Under the pieces are notes generated by a model that was not told where the DNA came from, did not search any database, and was given only the letters and a program-made list of their open reading frames with translations. From assembly GCF_030160835.1 (NCBI RefSeq), contig NZ_BSPC01000005.1, positions 372,001 to 436,000 of the forward strand: a DNA stretch of 64,000 nucleotides, read 5' to 3'. Positions 7,708 through 17,106 of the stretch are shown here, one piece after another. Source of the DNA: Labrys miyagiensis (GTDB lineage Bacteria > Pseudomonadota > Alphaproteobacteria > Rhizobiales > Labraceae). The translations under genes were made by a program, and so were the position numbers. Each line of letters starts with the position of its first letter. Within the stretch, counting starts at the first letter, position 1.

Positions 7708-9534
7708 TCAATACACGCGCGCCTTCGGCTCGATATACTGGACGTCGTTCGACATGGTGTAGGTGTGCACCGGGCGGTAATCGATCGTAACAGACTTCGC
7801 CTCCGTGTCGGCCCAGGCAAGCGTGTGCTTCATCCAGTTCTGGTCGTCGCGGTTGGGGAAATCCTCGCGGGCATGGGCGCCGCGGCTTTCGGTGCGGTTC
7901 TCCGCCCCGTCCATGGTGACCACGGCCTGTGCGATCAGATTGTCGAACTCCAGGGTCTCGATCAGGTCGGAGTTCCAGATCAGCGAGCGGTCGGTGACGC
8001 GCACATCGTCGGCGCTGGCCCAGACCTTGTGGATCTTGTCCTTGCCCTCGGCGAGCGAGACGCCGGTGCGGTAGACCGCGCAGTCGTTCTGCATGACGCG
8101 CTGCATGGAGAGGCGCAGTTCCGCCGTTGGCGTCGAGCCCTTGGCATAGCGCAGGCTGTCGAGGCGGGAGAGCGCCTTCTCGGCCGAATCCGCCGGCAGG
8201 TCGCGATGCTTCTCGCCGGGCTTGAGCATCTCGGCGCAGCGCAGGCCCGCCGCACGGCCGAACACCACCAGGTCGATCAGCGAGTTGGAGCCCAGGCGGT
8301 TGGCGCCATGCACGGAGACGCAGGCCGCTTCCCCCAGCGCCATTAGGCCGGGCACCACGGCGTCGGGGTCGTCACCCTTCTTGGTCAGCACCTCGCCATG
8401 ATAGTTCGTGGGGATGCCGCCCATGTTGTAATGCACGGTCGGCAGCACCGGGATCGGTTCCTTGGTGAGGTCCACGCCGGCAAAGATGCGGGCCGATTCG
8501 GAGATGCCGGGCAGGCGCTCATGCAGGATCTTCGGATCGAGATGGTCGAGATGCAGGAAGATGTGGTCGTTGAGCTTGCCGACGCCGCGGCCCTCGCGGA
8601 TTTCCATCGTCATGGCGCGCGAGACCATGTCGCGCGGAGCGAGATCCTTCACGGAGGGCGCATAGCGCTCCATGAAGCGCTCGCCTTCCGAATTGGTGAG
8701 GTAGCCGCCCTCGCCGCGCGCGCCCTCGGTGATCAGGCAGCCGGCGCCATAGATGCCAGTGGGGTGGAACTGCACGAATTCCATGTCCTGCAGCGGCAGG
8801 CCGGCGCGCAGCACCATGGCATTGCCGTCGCCCGTGCAGGTATGGGCGGAGGTGGCGGTGAAATAGGCGCGGCCATAGCCGCCGGTGGCAAGGATGGTGC
8901 GATGGGAGCGGAAGCGGTGGATGGTGCCGTCATCCATCTTGAGCGCCACGATGCCGCGGCACTGGCCTTCCTCGTCCATGATCAGATCGATGGCGAAATA
9001 TTCGATGAAGAACTCGGCGTGATGCTTGAGGGCGGCGCCATAGAGCGTGTGCAGGATGGCGTGGCCGGTGCGGTCGGCCGCGGCGCAGGTGCGTTGGGCA
9101 ATGCCCTTGCCGTAGTCGGTGGTCATGCCGCCGAAGGGGCGCTGATAGATGCGGCCATCCTCGGTGCGCGAGAAGGGCACGCCCCAATGCTCGAGTTCGT
9201 AGACGGCGGCCGGTGCATTGCGCACAAGATATTCGATGGCATCCTGGTCGCCCAGCCAGTCCGAGCCCTTGACGGTGTCGTACATGTGGAAGCGCCAGTC
9301 GTCGCGTCCCATATTGCCGAGCGAGGCGGCGACGCCGCCCTGGGCGGCCACGGTGTGGGAGCGTGTGGGGAAGACCTTGGTGATGCAGGCGGTGCGCAGG
9401 CCCGCCTCGGAACAGCCGACCACGGCGCGCAAGCCCGCGCCGCCGGCGCCGACGACCACGACATCATAGCTGTGATCGGTGATGGGATAGGCGTTGCCGC
9501 TCGAGGCAGGCTGGGAAACGGAGCCGTCGGCCAT
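7708..9534 (-). CDS. sdhA: Succinate dehydrogenase flavoprotein subunit
   Basis: 608 residues from ATG at 9534; a TTG three codons earlier overlaps the sdhD stop and is less likely. It oxidises succinate to fumarate on the cytoplasmic face of the inner membrane. The FAD-binding [12 protein letters not shown] lies near residue 28 and the covalent-FAD histidine in [27 protein letters not shown] and the capping-domain [10 protein letters not shown], with the later [10 protein letters not shown], are all present. The length is normal. It follows sdhD by 5 bases. Confidence 0.98.
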   Translation of the reverse strand: MADGSVSQPASSGNAYPITDHSYDVVVVGAGGAGLRAVVGCSEAGLRTACITKVFPTRSHTVAAQGGVAASLGNMGRDDWRFHMYDTVKGSDWLGDQDAIEYLVRNAPAAVYELEHWGVPFSRTEDGRIYQRPFGGMTTDYGKGIAQRTCAAADRTGHAILHTLYGAALKHHAEFFIEYFAIDLIMDEEGQCRGIVALKMDDGTIHRFRSHRTILATGGYGRAYFTATSAHTCTGDGNAMVLRAGLPLQDMEFVQFHPTGIYGAGCLITEGARGEGGYLTNSEGERFMERYAPSVKDLAPRDMVSRAMTMEIREGRGVGKLNDHIFLHLDHLDPKILHERLPGISESARIFAGVDLTKEPIPVLPTVHYNMGGIPTNYHGEVLTKKGDDPDAVVPGLMALGEAACVSVHGANRLGSNSLIDLVVFGRAAGLRCAEMLKPGEKHRDLPADSAEKALSRLDSLRYAKGSTPTAELRLSMQRVMQNDCAVYRTGVSLAEGKDKIHKVWASADDVRVTDRSLIWNSDLIETLEFDNLIAQAVVTMDGAENRTESRGAHAREDFPNRDDQNWMKHTLAWADTEAKSVTIDYRPVHTYTMSNDVQYIEPKARVY

Positions 9535-9539
9535 ATCAA

Positions 9540-9935
9540 TCAAATCCCGAAATTCAATTTCAACAAGGCATAGAGGCAGGCCGCCCCGATGAAGATGGCA
9601 AAGAAGGTGTTGGCCATCACGGCCGCGATCTTCAGTTCCTCCTTCTCGACATAATCCTCGATGATGACCTGCATGCCGGCCCGCATGTGGATGACGCCAG
9701 CGATGATGAAAAGATAAAGAAAGATGGCGATCAGGGGCGAACTCAGCGTGGCGATCACCGTGGTCTGGCTGGCGCGGGCGAGATAGATCACCGTGAACAC
9801 GAAGATGACGGTGAGCGGCACCAAGGCCACGCCCGTGAGGCGCTGCAGCCAGAAATGCTGGGTGCCCGATTTGGCGGCCCCGAGGCCGCGGACCCGGCCG
9901 AGTGGTGTCTTGAGGCTTTTGTTGCTCATGACCAT
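9540..9935 (-). CDS. sdhD: Succinate dehydrogenase membrane anchor subunit
   Basis: 131 residues with three hydrophobic segments (about 34-52, 66-88, 104-127). [17 protein letters not shown] holds the conserved His-x-Arg-x-Gly-Met-Gln motif that contributes a heme b ligand and the quinone site in alphaproteobacterial SdhD. It forms the membrane anchor with SdhC. Its ATG at 9935 lies just 2 bases inside the operon from the end of an inserted MITE, so its native upstream sequence is the 8 bases GAATGGTC after the CTAG target site. Confidence 0.95.
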   Translation of the reverse strand: MVMSNKSLKTPLGRVRGLGAAKSGTQHFWLQRLTGVALVPLTVIFVFTVIYLARASQTTVIATLSSPLIAIFLYLFIIAGVIHMRAGMQVIIEDYVEKEELKIAAVMANTFFAIFIGAACLYALLKLNFGI

Positions 9936-9937
9936 TC

Positions 9938-10208
9938 CTAGGGGGTGTTGTCAGCTATGGATTGGATTTGACGGGAGCGATTTTGGCCGAATGGAAGGAG
10001 CGTGAGGACGCAAGCCTGTCGGCTTGCTACGATACGCGACGTGCCAGTCGGCCAAAAGCGCCCCGCCGCTTTGCGGTGAGGTGAAAAATGGTCAGCTGCA
10101 GCGTCGCACCGCTTGCCGATACGGATGTATCGGCGTGCGCGATGCTCCTCCCATCTGACCATTTTTGACCTCATCAAATTCCAATCCATAGCTGACAACA
10201 CCCCCTAG
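9938..10208. mobile_element. MITE inserted at CTAG between sdhC and sdhD
   Basis: A 265-bp element (9941-10205) has 26-bp perfect terminal inverted repeats starting GGGGGTGTTGTCAGC and is bounded on both sides by CTAG (TA duplicated). It holds no reading frame for a transposase. Inner inverted pairs (TTTTGGCCGA at 9981 with 10048-10057; AAAAATGGTCAG near 10083 with 10155-10166) let it fold almost end to end. Insertion into CTAG is known for IS630 and for IS870-like IS5-family elements, so it is probably a non-autonomous derivative of one of these. The right CTAG supplies the TAG stop of sdhC. Confidence 0.85.
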
Positions 10209-10615
10209 TTCGAGCCGCCGAGCGCCCAGATGCCGATGATCCAGATCAGGATGGTCAGCACGATGGAGCCGATGAGATTGTAGCGGGCAAGACGGTCGCG
10301 GTCGCCCGGGCCGAGGCCATGGCCGAGATCCCAGACGAAGTGACGGATGCCGCCGAGCATGTGGTGCATCAGCGCCCAGGTGTAGCCGAAGAGCACGAGA
10401 AGGCCGATGGGCGAACCGATGAACCACTGCATCCAGGCGAAGGCCTGAGCACCCGCCGCAGCCGAGAGCAGCCACCAGGCCAGCAGGAGCGTGCCGAAAT
10501 AGAGCGCGCCGCCCGTGACGCGATGCAGGATCGACATCGTCATCGTGATGGGCCAGCGATAGATCTGGAGATGGGGGGAGAGGGGTCGGTCGGCAGATAG
10601 CTTTGGATCGGCCAT
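10205..10615 (-). CDS. sdhC: Succinate dehydrogenase cytochrome b556 subunit
   Basis: 136 residues from ATG at 10615, with GGAGG upstream. RPLSPHLQIYRWP and the SILHRVTG motif (quinone-site Ser and Arg) are family signatures, and the HHMLGGIRHFVWDLGH segment supplies heme b ligation. Three membrane segments fit the family. It is the first gene of the operon. Its stop codon TAG lies in the CTAG target of the MITE insertion, and joining the element's outer flanks would restore a short sdhC-sdhD gap without changing the protein. Confidence 0.97.
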   Translation of the reverse strand: MADPKLSADRPLSPHLQIYRWPITMTMSILHRVTGGALYFGTLLLAWWLLSAAAGAQAFAWMQWFIGSPIGLLVLFGYTWALMHHMLGGIRHFVWDLGHGLGPGDRDRLARYNLIGSIVLTILIWIIGIWALGGSN

Positions 10616-10851
10616 CGGAAGGAACCTCCAGTTTCGACCCGTTATAATCTTGTTGCGATGCGATATCCCGTTGCGCGGTCGGACGCAATGGATTCGCACG
10701 GCAAATCGCGTTTGCCTGCCATGTTAGAAGCGCAAGGGCCGATGCGGAACGGGCGTGCGCCAGTCATTGTCCAATTATTTTCGAGCAATGGGATACGGCC
10801 CATTGAAACCTTCCCTAACGGGGCCACATCCTCTCGCGAAAGGAAGGTGCC

Positions 10852-11223
10852 ATGGTCACGCAGTCCCGTATGTCCGATGACGCCGATGCCGGCTTCGAGC
10901 AGCGCGAGCGCGATCTGCGCGCGCAGTTCCTGCCCAAGCTGAAGCGCGTACTGGCCCATGTGCCCTTCGCCCTCGATCTGCTCGCCGCCTATTACACGGT
11001 GCTCGACCGGGAAACCCCCATGAGGGTGCGTGTGACGCTGGCTGCCGCGCTCGCCTATTTCGTGCTGCCCTTCGACGTCATCCCCGACTTCATCGTCGGC
11101 CTCGGCTACACCGATGACGCCGCCATCCTCTTCGCCGCCATCCGCATGGTGTCGGGTTCCATGCAGCAGCGCCACTACGATGCGGCGCAGCGCTGGCTGG
11201 ACGAGGCCAGGAAGGGGCAGTGA
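10852..11223 (+). CDS. YkvA family protein (DUF1232)
   Basis: 123 residues, ATG at 10852 with AAGGAAGG upstream. The DUF1232 core is at about residues 57-95: ALAYFVLPFDVIPDFIVGLGYTDDAAIL, with the conserved PxDxIPD turn between two hydrophobic helices. Members are small membrane-associated proteins of unknown function. It is divergent from the sdh operon and not linked in operon to anything downstream. Confidence 0.85.
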   Translation: MVTQSRMSDDADAGFEQRERDLRAQFLPKLKRVLAHVPFALDLLAAYYTVLDRETPMRVRVTLAAALAYFVLPFDVIPDFIVGLGYTDDAAILFAAIRMVSGSMQQRHYDAAQRWLDEARKGQ

Positions 11224-11254
11224 GAAAGCTCATCGGGAACATAAAGGGCTGGCT

Positions 11255-12136
11255 TCATGCTCCCGCCGACCTTGCGGCATACATGCCTGTGGTGCGGAAT
11301 TCGGAGGGGCTGATGGCGAAAGTGCGCCGGAATGCCTTGGCAAAATAGTTTGGATCGGCAAAGCCGCAGGTGCTGGCGATTGCCTTGATGCTGAGCTGGC
11401 CGTTGACAAGCAGTCGCGCTGCCAGCTGCATGCGCTCCCGCATCACGAATTCGGAGGGAGCCACACCCGCGACGGTGCGGAAGGTCCGGCTGAAATGGGC
11501 GCGGCTCATGCCCGCAATGTCGGCGAGCGCTGGAACTTCGAGGTCCTGGTCGAGATGGCGGCGGATGTGGGAGGTGACGCGGCCGATCGCCAGATGTCCA
11601 CCGGCATCCGGGGCGGACTCATGGCGGGCCATCAGATCATCGTGCAGCGCCATGGTGGCGTGGTAGGCGAGGCCCGAGGCCTTGCCGGCGGCAAGTCCAC
11701 CATCTGCAAGGCCGATGGAGATGGCCGCCAGGGTGTCAATCGTCTCCGGACGCAGCCGGAAGACGGGGCCCGCGGCGGCAAGGATCGCCCGGTGCAGGCG
11801 CAGCGCTTCCTGGCCACACATGGCGATCCAGAAGAAAGACCAGCTTTCGCCCTGCTCCACCCAATAGCGGTGCGCATGGGGGATCGTCACCAGCATGGTA
11901 TCGCCCGGGCCGATGGTGTAGCGCCGCCTCTCGTAATGCAGGTTGCCTCTCCCGGCGATGGTGTGCTGCAGGATCGAGAAGGGGGTACTGCCGCGCTTGC
12001 GTCCATCCCAGTCATAGGAAGGCGCGCTGGCGATCTCGTAGCCTGTGCTGGTTGGCATCACGTGCAGCCGGTCACGTCGGCGGGGCAGCGAGATGGTGTG
12101 GCGGAAGGGGCCGTTGGCGGCGAGAGCGGTGAGCAC
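11255..12136 (-). CDS. AraC-family regulator of the GH4/sugar ABC operon
   Basis: 293 residues if read from GTG at 12136 (GGGGT about 8 bases upstream); a shorter start is ATG at 12058. I prefer the GTG because the segment from PFRHTISLPRRRDRLHV on reads like family sequence. The N-terminal cupin-like sensor holds STPFSILQHTIAGRG and PGDTMLVTIPHAHRYW (sugar-binding type). The C-terminal double helix-turn-helix is at about residues 190-285, ending CGFADPNYFAKAFRRTF and SPSEFR. It is divergent from the glycosidase-transporter operon and most likely induces it in response to the imported sugar. Confidence 0.85.
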   Translation of the reverse strand: MLTALAANGPFRHTISLPRRRDRLHVMPTSTGYEIASAPSYDWDGRKRGSTPFSILQHTIAGRGNLHYERRRYTIGPGDTMLVTIPHAHRYWVEQGESWSFFWIAMCGQEALRLHRAILAAAGPVFRLRPETIDTLAAISIGLADGGLAAGKASGLAYHATMALHDDLMARHESAPDAGGHLAIGRVTSHIRRHLDQDLEVPALADIAGMSRAHFSRTFRTVAGVAPSEFVMRERMQLAARLLVNGQLSIKAIASTCGFADPNYFAKAFRRTFAISPSEFRTTGMYAARSAGA

Positions 12137-12304
12137 AAAATTACCCCAAAGAGCACCATCGTCCTCTGTTCTGGACAGCTGGCGCCGCGCATAGATGGAT
12201 GGCCGTGAGGATACGCCACTGTTCCGGCAGATCAATCGGCGTGTATGCGGTGTGATTTCCTGCTCGTGGCAGGCGGGAACGGTGTTGCAGGGAGGTTTCA
12301 GGCC

Positions 12305-13798
12305 ATGAGTGCCATCAAGATTGCGATTATCGGAGCCGGCAGCGTCGGATTTACCCGGACCCTGGTGCGAGACATCCTCTGCGTGCCGGAATTGCGTGAC
12401 ATCGAGTTCGCGCTGACGGATATCAACCAGCACAATCTCGACATGATCCGCGAGATCCTCGACCGTCTGGTCGAGGTCAACAAATTTCCCACCCGCATCA
12501 CCACCACGACGGACCGGCGCCAGGCGCTGGCGGGTGCGCGCTATGTCATCAATTGCGTGCGGGTCGGCGGGCTCGAGGCCTTTGCCGACGATATCCGTAT
12601 TCCCCTGCAATATGGCGTCGACCAGTGCGTGGGCGATACCATCTGCGCCGGCGGCATCATGTACGGCCAGCGCTCGATCGCGGCGCTCCTCGATTTCTGC
12701 AAGGACATCAGGGAGGTCGCCGAACCGGGCGCGCGCCTGTTGAACTACGCCAACCCGATGGCGATGAATACCTGGGCGGCCCTCGACCATGGCGGGGTGG
12801 ACACCATCGGCCTGTGTCACGGCATCCAGCATGGCTGGCGCCAGATCGCCGAGGTGCTGGGCGCCGCCGACCCCAGGGAGGTGGACTATATCTGCTCGGG
12901 CATCAACCATCAGACCTGGTATATCGATGTCCGCCACAAGGGCCGGCGCATCGGCAAGCAGGAATTGCTGGAGGCCTATGAGCGCCACCCGGTCTACTCG
13001 AAACAGGAAAAGGTGCGCATCGACGTGCTCCGGCGCTTCGGCGTCTATTCGACCGAGAGCAACGGCCACCTGTCCGAATATCTGCCCTGGTACCGCAAGC
13101 GGCCCGAGGAGATCACCCGCTGGATCGACATGTCGGAATGGATCCATGGCGAGACGGGCGGCTATCTACGGGTCTGCACCGAAGGCCGCAACTGGTTCGA
13201 GGAGGAGTTCCCGCGCTTCCTCAACGATGCGGGCACGCCGGTCGACCCCGCAAGGCGCACCACCGAGCATGCCAGCTACATCATCGAGGCGCTGGAGACC
13301 GGCCGCGTCTATCGAGGGCATTTCAATGTGCGCAACCGTGGCCTAATCACCAATCTGCCCGAGGATGCCATCGTCGAAAGCACCGGCTTCGTCGACCGCT
13401 TCGGCCTCAACATGGTGGCCGGCCTCACCTTGCCGGATGCCTGCGCCGCGCCCTGCATCGCTTCGATCAATGTTCAGCGCATGGCGGTGAAGGCCGCGAT
13501 CACCGGCGATGTCGACCTGCTCAAGCTCGCCATGCTGCATGATCCGCTGGTCGGTGCCGTCTGCACGCCCGAGGAAGTCTGGCAGATGACCGACGAGATG
13601 CTGGTTGCCCAGGCCCGATGGCTGCCCCAATACGCCCATGCCATCGACGGGGCCAAGGCGCGCCTTGCCGCCAAGCAGGTGCCCAAGCGCGACTGGCAGG
13701 GCGCGGCCCGCCTGCCGGTGCGCAGCATCGACGAATTGCGCGTGGAGCGCAGCCGCAAGGAAGGCGGCGTGTCACCCGACCAGCAGGTCGTCGCCTAG
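12305..13798 (+). CDS. Glycoside hydrolase family 4 (alpha-galactosidase/glucosidase type)
   Basis: 497 residues from ATG at 12305, with GGAGG 10 bases before. GH4 enzymes use NAD+ and a divalent metal in a redox-elimination mechanism in the cytoplasm. The Rossmann motif IIGAGSVGFTRTL opens the protein. The metal-binding Cys-His is in LCHGIQHG (about residue 175) and the second His in GINHQTWY. The CHGx motif differs from the CHEV of typical alpha-glucosidases and the CHSV of MelA, so alpha-galactoside, alpha-glucoside or alpha-glucuronide are all possible. First gene of an operon with a sugar ABC importer. Confidence 0.85.
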   Translation: MSAIKIAIIGAGSVGFTRTLVRDILCVPELRDIEFALTDINQHNLDMIREILDRLVEVNKFPTRITTTTDRRQALAGARYVINCVRVGGLEAFADDIRIPLQYGVDQCVGDTICAGGIMYGQRSIAALLDFCKDIREVAEPGARLLNYANPMAMNTWAALDHGGVDTIGLCHGIQHGWRQIAEVLGAADPREVDYICSGINHQTWYIDVRHKGRRIGKQELLEAYERHPVYSKQEKVRIDVLRRFGVYSTESNGHLSEYLPWYRKRPEEITRWIDMSEWIHGETGGYLRVCTEGRNWFEEEFPRFLNDAGTPVDPARRTTEHASYIIEALETGRVYRGHFNVRNRGLITNLPEDAIVESTGFVDRFGLNMVAGLTLPDACAAPCIASINVQRMAVKAAITGDVDLLKLAMLHDPLVGAVCTPEEVWQMTDEMLVAQARWLPQYAHAIDGAKARLAAKQVPKRDWQGAARLPVRSIDELRVERSRKEGGVSPDQQVVA

Positions 13799-13907
13799 AG
13801 CAAAGCGCGTTCAAGCGTGAACGCTTCTTTGCTCTAACTCTTTGTTTCGACGCGTCTTTGCGATTCTTGCCGATTCCGTCAAATCGCAAAACGCTTTAGC
13901 TCCGTTC
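13796..13907. repeat. Hyphomicrobiales AGAGC...GCTCT palindrome
   Basis: AGAGCAAAGCGCGTTCA pairs with TGAACGCTTCTTTGCTCT (about 13798-13836). A second arm follows with TTTGCGATTCTTGCCGATT and AAAACGCTTTAG, matching in reverse the element at 17890-17995. It sits in the 194-bp gap between the glycosidase and the binding-protein gene, where it could stabilise or attenuate the operon transcript. Confidence 0.6.
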
Positions 13908-13992
13908 CGGAGTCTGCCGAGGTGCTCTCGCACTACCAAGAACGACAGGGCGGAAAGACAAACCGCCAATGAAACAGCTGGAGGAAGAAATC

Positions 13993-15252
13993 ATGAAGCT
14001 CTTGAAGATCGGATTGCTGCTGGGTGCCCTGCTCACCCCTCTCGTGCTGAGCCCGGCGCGGGCGGACCCGGTCACCCTCAATTTCTGGGTGGCCTGGGAT
14101 CCATCGCAGGCGGACGGCAAGGCGGCCATTGCCAAGATCGCCGAGTTCGAGCAGGCTCATCCCGACATCAAGATCAAGACACAGAACATCGCCTTCCAGG
14201 CGCTGCACGACAAGCTCGTCACCTCGATCGCCGGCGGCGACGCGCCGGATCTCAGCTGGGGGCTGATCGAGTGGTTCGGCGAGTTGAACCGCATGAACGC
14301 CCTTGCCGATCTCACGCCCTATGCCGCCAAATGGGCCGATCGCGCCGCCATCTACCCCAATGCGCTCAACCAGCTCACCGTGGACGGCAAATTGCTGGCC
14401 CTGCCCAATTATCTCGGCCTGCGCGGGCTGCTCTATCACGCCGACATGCTCAAGCAGGCTGGCATCGACACGCCGCCCAAGGGCTGGAACGAGCTCGTCG
14501 AAGCCAGCCTGAAGGTGAAGCAGGCGACGGGCAAGCCCGGCTTCGGCATCGCCGGCCGTGGCGTGCGTTCGCCGCAGGAACTGATCATGTATCTCGCGCA
14601 GAACGACGTGCAGATCGCCAGGCGCCAGGCCGACGGCAAGTACAAGAATGACTGGGCCGACAATCCCGAGGAGATGAAGCGGGCAACTGAGGTCTTTGCC
14701 CTCTACCGCCAGCTTCTCGACAAGGGCATCATCGCACCGCAAGCCCCCGGCTGGGGCTGGGAGGAGGAGGACACCAACTTCGCGCTCGGCCAATACGCCA
14801 TGGTCGTCAACGGCTCCTGGATGCGAAATCGCGCCGACCAGAATCCCGAGCAGATGAAGGATGTGCGCGTGGCCCCTCCACCGGCGGGCCAGAAGGCGGC
14901 GACCTTCTTCGAGATCGCTCCCTTCTACGTCTACAAGAGCAAGCATCCCGAGGAGACCTGGGAATTCGTCTCCTTCCTGCTCAGCAAGGATTATCAGGCC
15001 GCCGTCTTCCCCGACAGTTCGCCGCGCATGGACGTACAGGGCGATTCGGTGTGGGGTACCTCCTTCACCTCGCTGACGCCGATCGGTATTTCCTTCCCTC
15101 CGGTGGCGCTGGGCTCGATCACACGCGACATGGAGGAATCCATCGGCCGTGTGCTCCTGAAAAACGAAGATCCGGCGGCTGTCGCGGCCTGGCTGGGCAA
15201 GCAGATCAACAAGAGCCTGCGCCAGTCAGGGCAGATGTCGGCCCAGAATTGA
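13993..15252 (+). CDS. Sugar ABC transporter substrate-binding protein
   Basis: 419 residues from ATG at 13993, with GGAGGAA upstream; an in-frame ATG 8 codons earlier lacks a site. The signal peptide KLLKIGLLLGALLTPLVLSP is cleaved near ARA. The mature protein is a cluster B (MalE/UgpB) periplasmic binding protein: VTLNFWVAWDP, ITSIAGGDAPDLSW-like VTSIAGGDAPDLSWG, NGSWMRN and a C-terminal hinge region with EETWEFVSFLLSK. It captures a sugar or glycoside for the two permeases that follow. The neighbouring GH4 suggests an oligosaccharide with an alpha-linked end. Confidence 0.9.
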   Translation: MKLLKIGLLLGALLTPLVLSPARADPVTLNFWVAWDPSQADGKAAIAKIAEFEQAHPDIKIKTQNIAFQALHDKLVTSIAGGDAPDLSWGLIEWFGELNRMNALADLTPYAAKWADRAAIYPNALNQLTVDGKLLALPNYLGLRGLLYHADMLKQAGIDTPPKGWNELVEASLKVKQATGKPGFGIAGRGVRSPQELIMYLAQNDVQIARRQADGKYKNDWADNPEEMKRATEVFALYRQLLDKGIIAPQAPGWGWEEEDTNFALGQYAMVVNGSWMRNRADQNPEQMKDVRVAPPPAGQKAATFFEIAPFYVYKSKHPEETWEFVSFLLSKDYQAAVFPDSSPRMDVQGDSVWGTSFTSLTPIGISFPPVALGSITRDMEESIGRVLLKNEDPAAVAAWLGKQINKSLRQSGQMSAQN

Positions 15253-15316
15253 CGGCCTGACGGACACGGGTTTGAAGGCCGGCACCAGCGGCCAGCTTGC
15301 AACGGGAAACGCGCCC

Positions 15317-16258
15317 ATGGCGAATGCGGAACTCATGGCAATCCGGCAGAAGGTCGCCGCCACTCGGCGGGCGACCCCACGCCAGGCCCATCTTCGCCGC
15401 ATGGCTGCGCTCTTCCTGTTGCCGGCGGCCGCCTTCCTGCTCGTGCTGATCGCCTATCCGCTGTTCAACGTGCTCTGGCAAAGCTTCAATTATGGCAACC
15501 TCGTCGACCCGGCCACGCAGGGCTATGCCGGGCTCGACAACTACCGCACGGTGCTGGAAGACGAGGATTTCCTTCCCGCCTTCTGGCACACGCTGACCTG
15601 GACGGTCCTCTCGGTTGCCGGCGAGTACATCCTCGGCCTCATCGCCGCCATCGTGCTGGCTCAGCCGATCAAGGGGCGGGCGATCTTCCGCGGCATCGTC
15701 GTGGTGCCCTGGGTCATCCCCATCGCGATCGCCGGCCTCAACTGGATGTGGCTGCTCAATCCCGACTATGGCGTGCTCAATGCCTGGATGGTGAAGCTCG
15801 GCCTGCTCGACCATTCGCGGGACTGGCTCGGCCAGATCGACACCGCCCTGCTGACCGTCACCTTCGTCAATATCTGGCGCAGCTTCCCCTTCTATACCAT
15901 CTCGCTGCTGGCCGCGCTGCAGGCCGTGCCGGCCGACCTGCACGAGGCGGCGGCGATGGACGGCGCCGGCCCGATCCGCCGCTTTTGGGTGATCACCATG
16001 CCGCATCTCAAGGCGGTGTCGCTCACGCTGATCGTCATCCACATCATCTGGACGGCCATCAATTTCGACTTCATCTGGGTGATGACGGAGGGTGGGCCAC
16101 TCAACGCGTCGCAGACCCTGCCGGTGATGATCTACAAATTTTCCATGCAGGACTATGACATCGGCGCTGCCTGTGCGCTTGCCTCCATGTCGATGGCTTT
16201 CATGGCGAGCCTGTTCTTCGTCTACTTCTACGGCCTTGGCCGCAAGGAGGCTCGCTAA
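15317..16258 (+). CDS. Sugar ABC transporter permease (MalF-like)
   Basis: 313 residues, starting at ATG 15317 (GGGAA 8 bases upstream) rather than a TTG 15 codons earlier. Six membrane segments of the MalF/UgpA type, the first at about residues 30-52. The EAA loop that contacts the ATPase reads EAAAMDGAGPIRRFWVITMPHL in two pieces, near residue 212. It pairs with the next gene, whose ATG comes 2 bases after this stop codon. No ATPase gene is in the operon. Confidence 0.92.
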   Translation: MANAELMAIRQKVAATRRATPRQAHLRRMAALFLLPAAAFLLVLIAYPLFNVLWQSFNYGNLVDPATQGYAGLDNYRTVLEDEDFLPAFWHTLTWTVLSVAGEYILGLIAAIVLAQPIKGRAIFRGIVVVPWVIPIAIAGLNWMWLLNPDYGVLNAWMVKLGLLDHSRDWLGQIDTALLTVTFVNIWRSFPFYTISLLAALQAVPADLHEAAAMDGAGPIRRFWVITMPHLKAVSLTLIVIHIIWTAINFDFIWVMTEGGPLNASQTLPVMIYKFSMQDYDIGAACALASMSMAFMASLFFVYFYGLGRKEAR

Positions 16259-16260
16259 CC

Positions 16261-17106
16261 ATGGTCACCTCCCGAAACCAGCGCCTGCTCACGTCCACCC
16301 TGACCTATGGCATCCTCGCCGTCCTGTGCGTCTACTGCCTGTTTCCCTTCATCTGGATGCTGGATACGGCCCTGAAACCGGCCACCGAGGTGATGAGCAG
16401 CCAGCCCTCCCTGCTGATCGCCTCGCCGACCCTGCGGAATTTCGCGAACGTGCTCTTCCAAAGCGATTTCCTCACCTATTTCCGCAACAGCCTGATCGTG
16501 GCGGTGTCCTCCACCCTTCTCACTCTTGTGGTGTCGATCTTCGCCAGCTATGCCCTGAGCCGATGGGGTAGCTACCCGGTGAGCCAGCTTGTGGGCGGCG
16601 CCATGCTGGTGTCGCAGATGATCCCGGGCGTGCTGCTGCTGGTGCCGCTCTATGGGCTGATGCAGCATCTGGGCCTGCTCAGCACCTACCAGGCGCTCGT
16701 CATCGTCTACTGCACCTTCATGATCCCGCTCGTCACCTTCATGCTGAAGAGTTTCTTCGACGGCATTCCCACCGAGCTGGAAGAGGCGGCGGAGATGGAT
16801 GGCTGTTCGCGCCTCGGCTTCATCTGGCGGATCCTGCTGCCTCTGACGGCGCCGGGCATTCTCGCCACCAGCGTCTTTGCCTTCGTCGCAGCCTGGAACG
16901 AATTCATGTTCGGCTATGTGCTGATCAATGACGATGCCCGTCGTACGCTGACGCCGGGGATCATGATCTTCCGAGGCTCGCACCAGACCGATTGGGGCCT
17001 GCTCATGGCGGCATCGGTGCTGGCCGTGGTGCCGGTTGCGCTCGGTTTCGTCTATCTGCAGCGTTTCCTGGTGGAGGGCCTGGCGGCAGGAGCCGTGAAG
17101 GGTTGA
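16261..17106 (+). CDS. Sugar ABC transporter permease (MalG-like)
   Basis: 281 residues, six membrane segments, MalG/UgpE type. The FPFIWMLDTALKP start and the EAA loop EEAAEMDGCSRLGF, followed by WRILLPLTAPG, are typical. It forms the inner-membrane channel with the upstream permease. It ends the operon at 17106. Since no msmK/ugpC-like ATPase follows, the transporter probably borrows one from elsewhere in the genome, as is known for several MalFG-type systems. Confidence 0.92.
   Translation: MVTSRNQRLLTSTLTYGILAVLCVYCLFPFIWMLDTALKPATEVMSSQPSLLIASPTLRNFANVLFQSDFLTYFRNSLIVAVSSTLLTLVVSIFASYALSRWGSYPVSQLVGGAMLVSQMIPGVLLLVPLYGLMQHLGLLSTYQALVIVYCTFMIPLVTFMLKSFFDGIPTELEEAAEMDGCSRLGFIWRILLPLTAPGILATSVFAFVAAWNEFMFGYVLINDDARRTLTPGIMIFRGSHQTDWGLLMAASVLAVVPVALGFVYLQRFLVEGLAAGAVKG

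Noticed and set aside
8398-9573. 391-codon plus-strand frame opposite sdhA
   Set aside because: Antisense to an unquestionable SdhA; its product has no family features.
11255-13147. A continuous 630-codon minus-strand frame containing the AraC gene
   Set aside because: Only the last 293 codons look like protein; the rest is antisense to the GH4 gene. I took the start from the ribosome site and family likeness.
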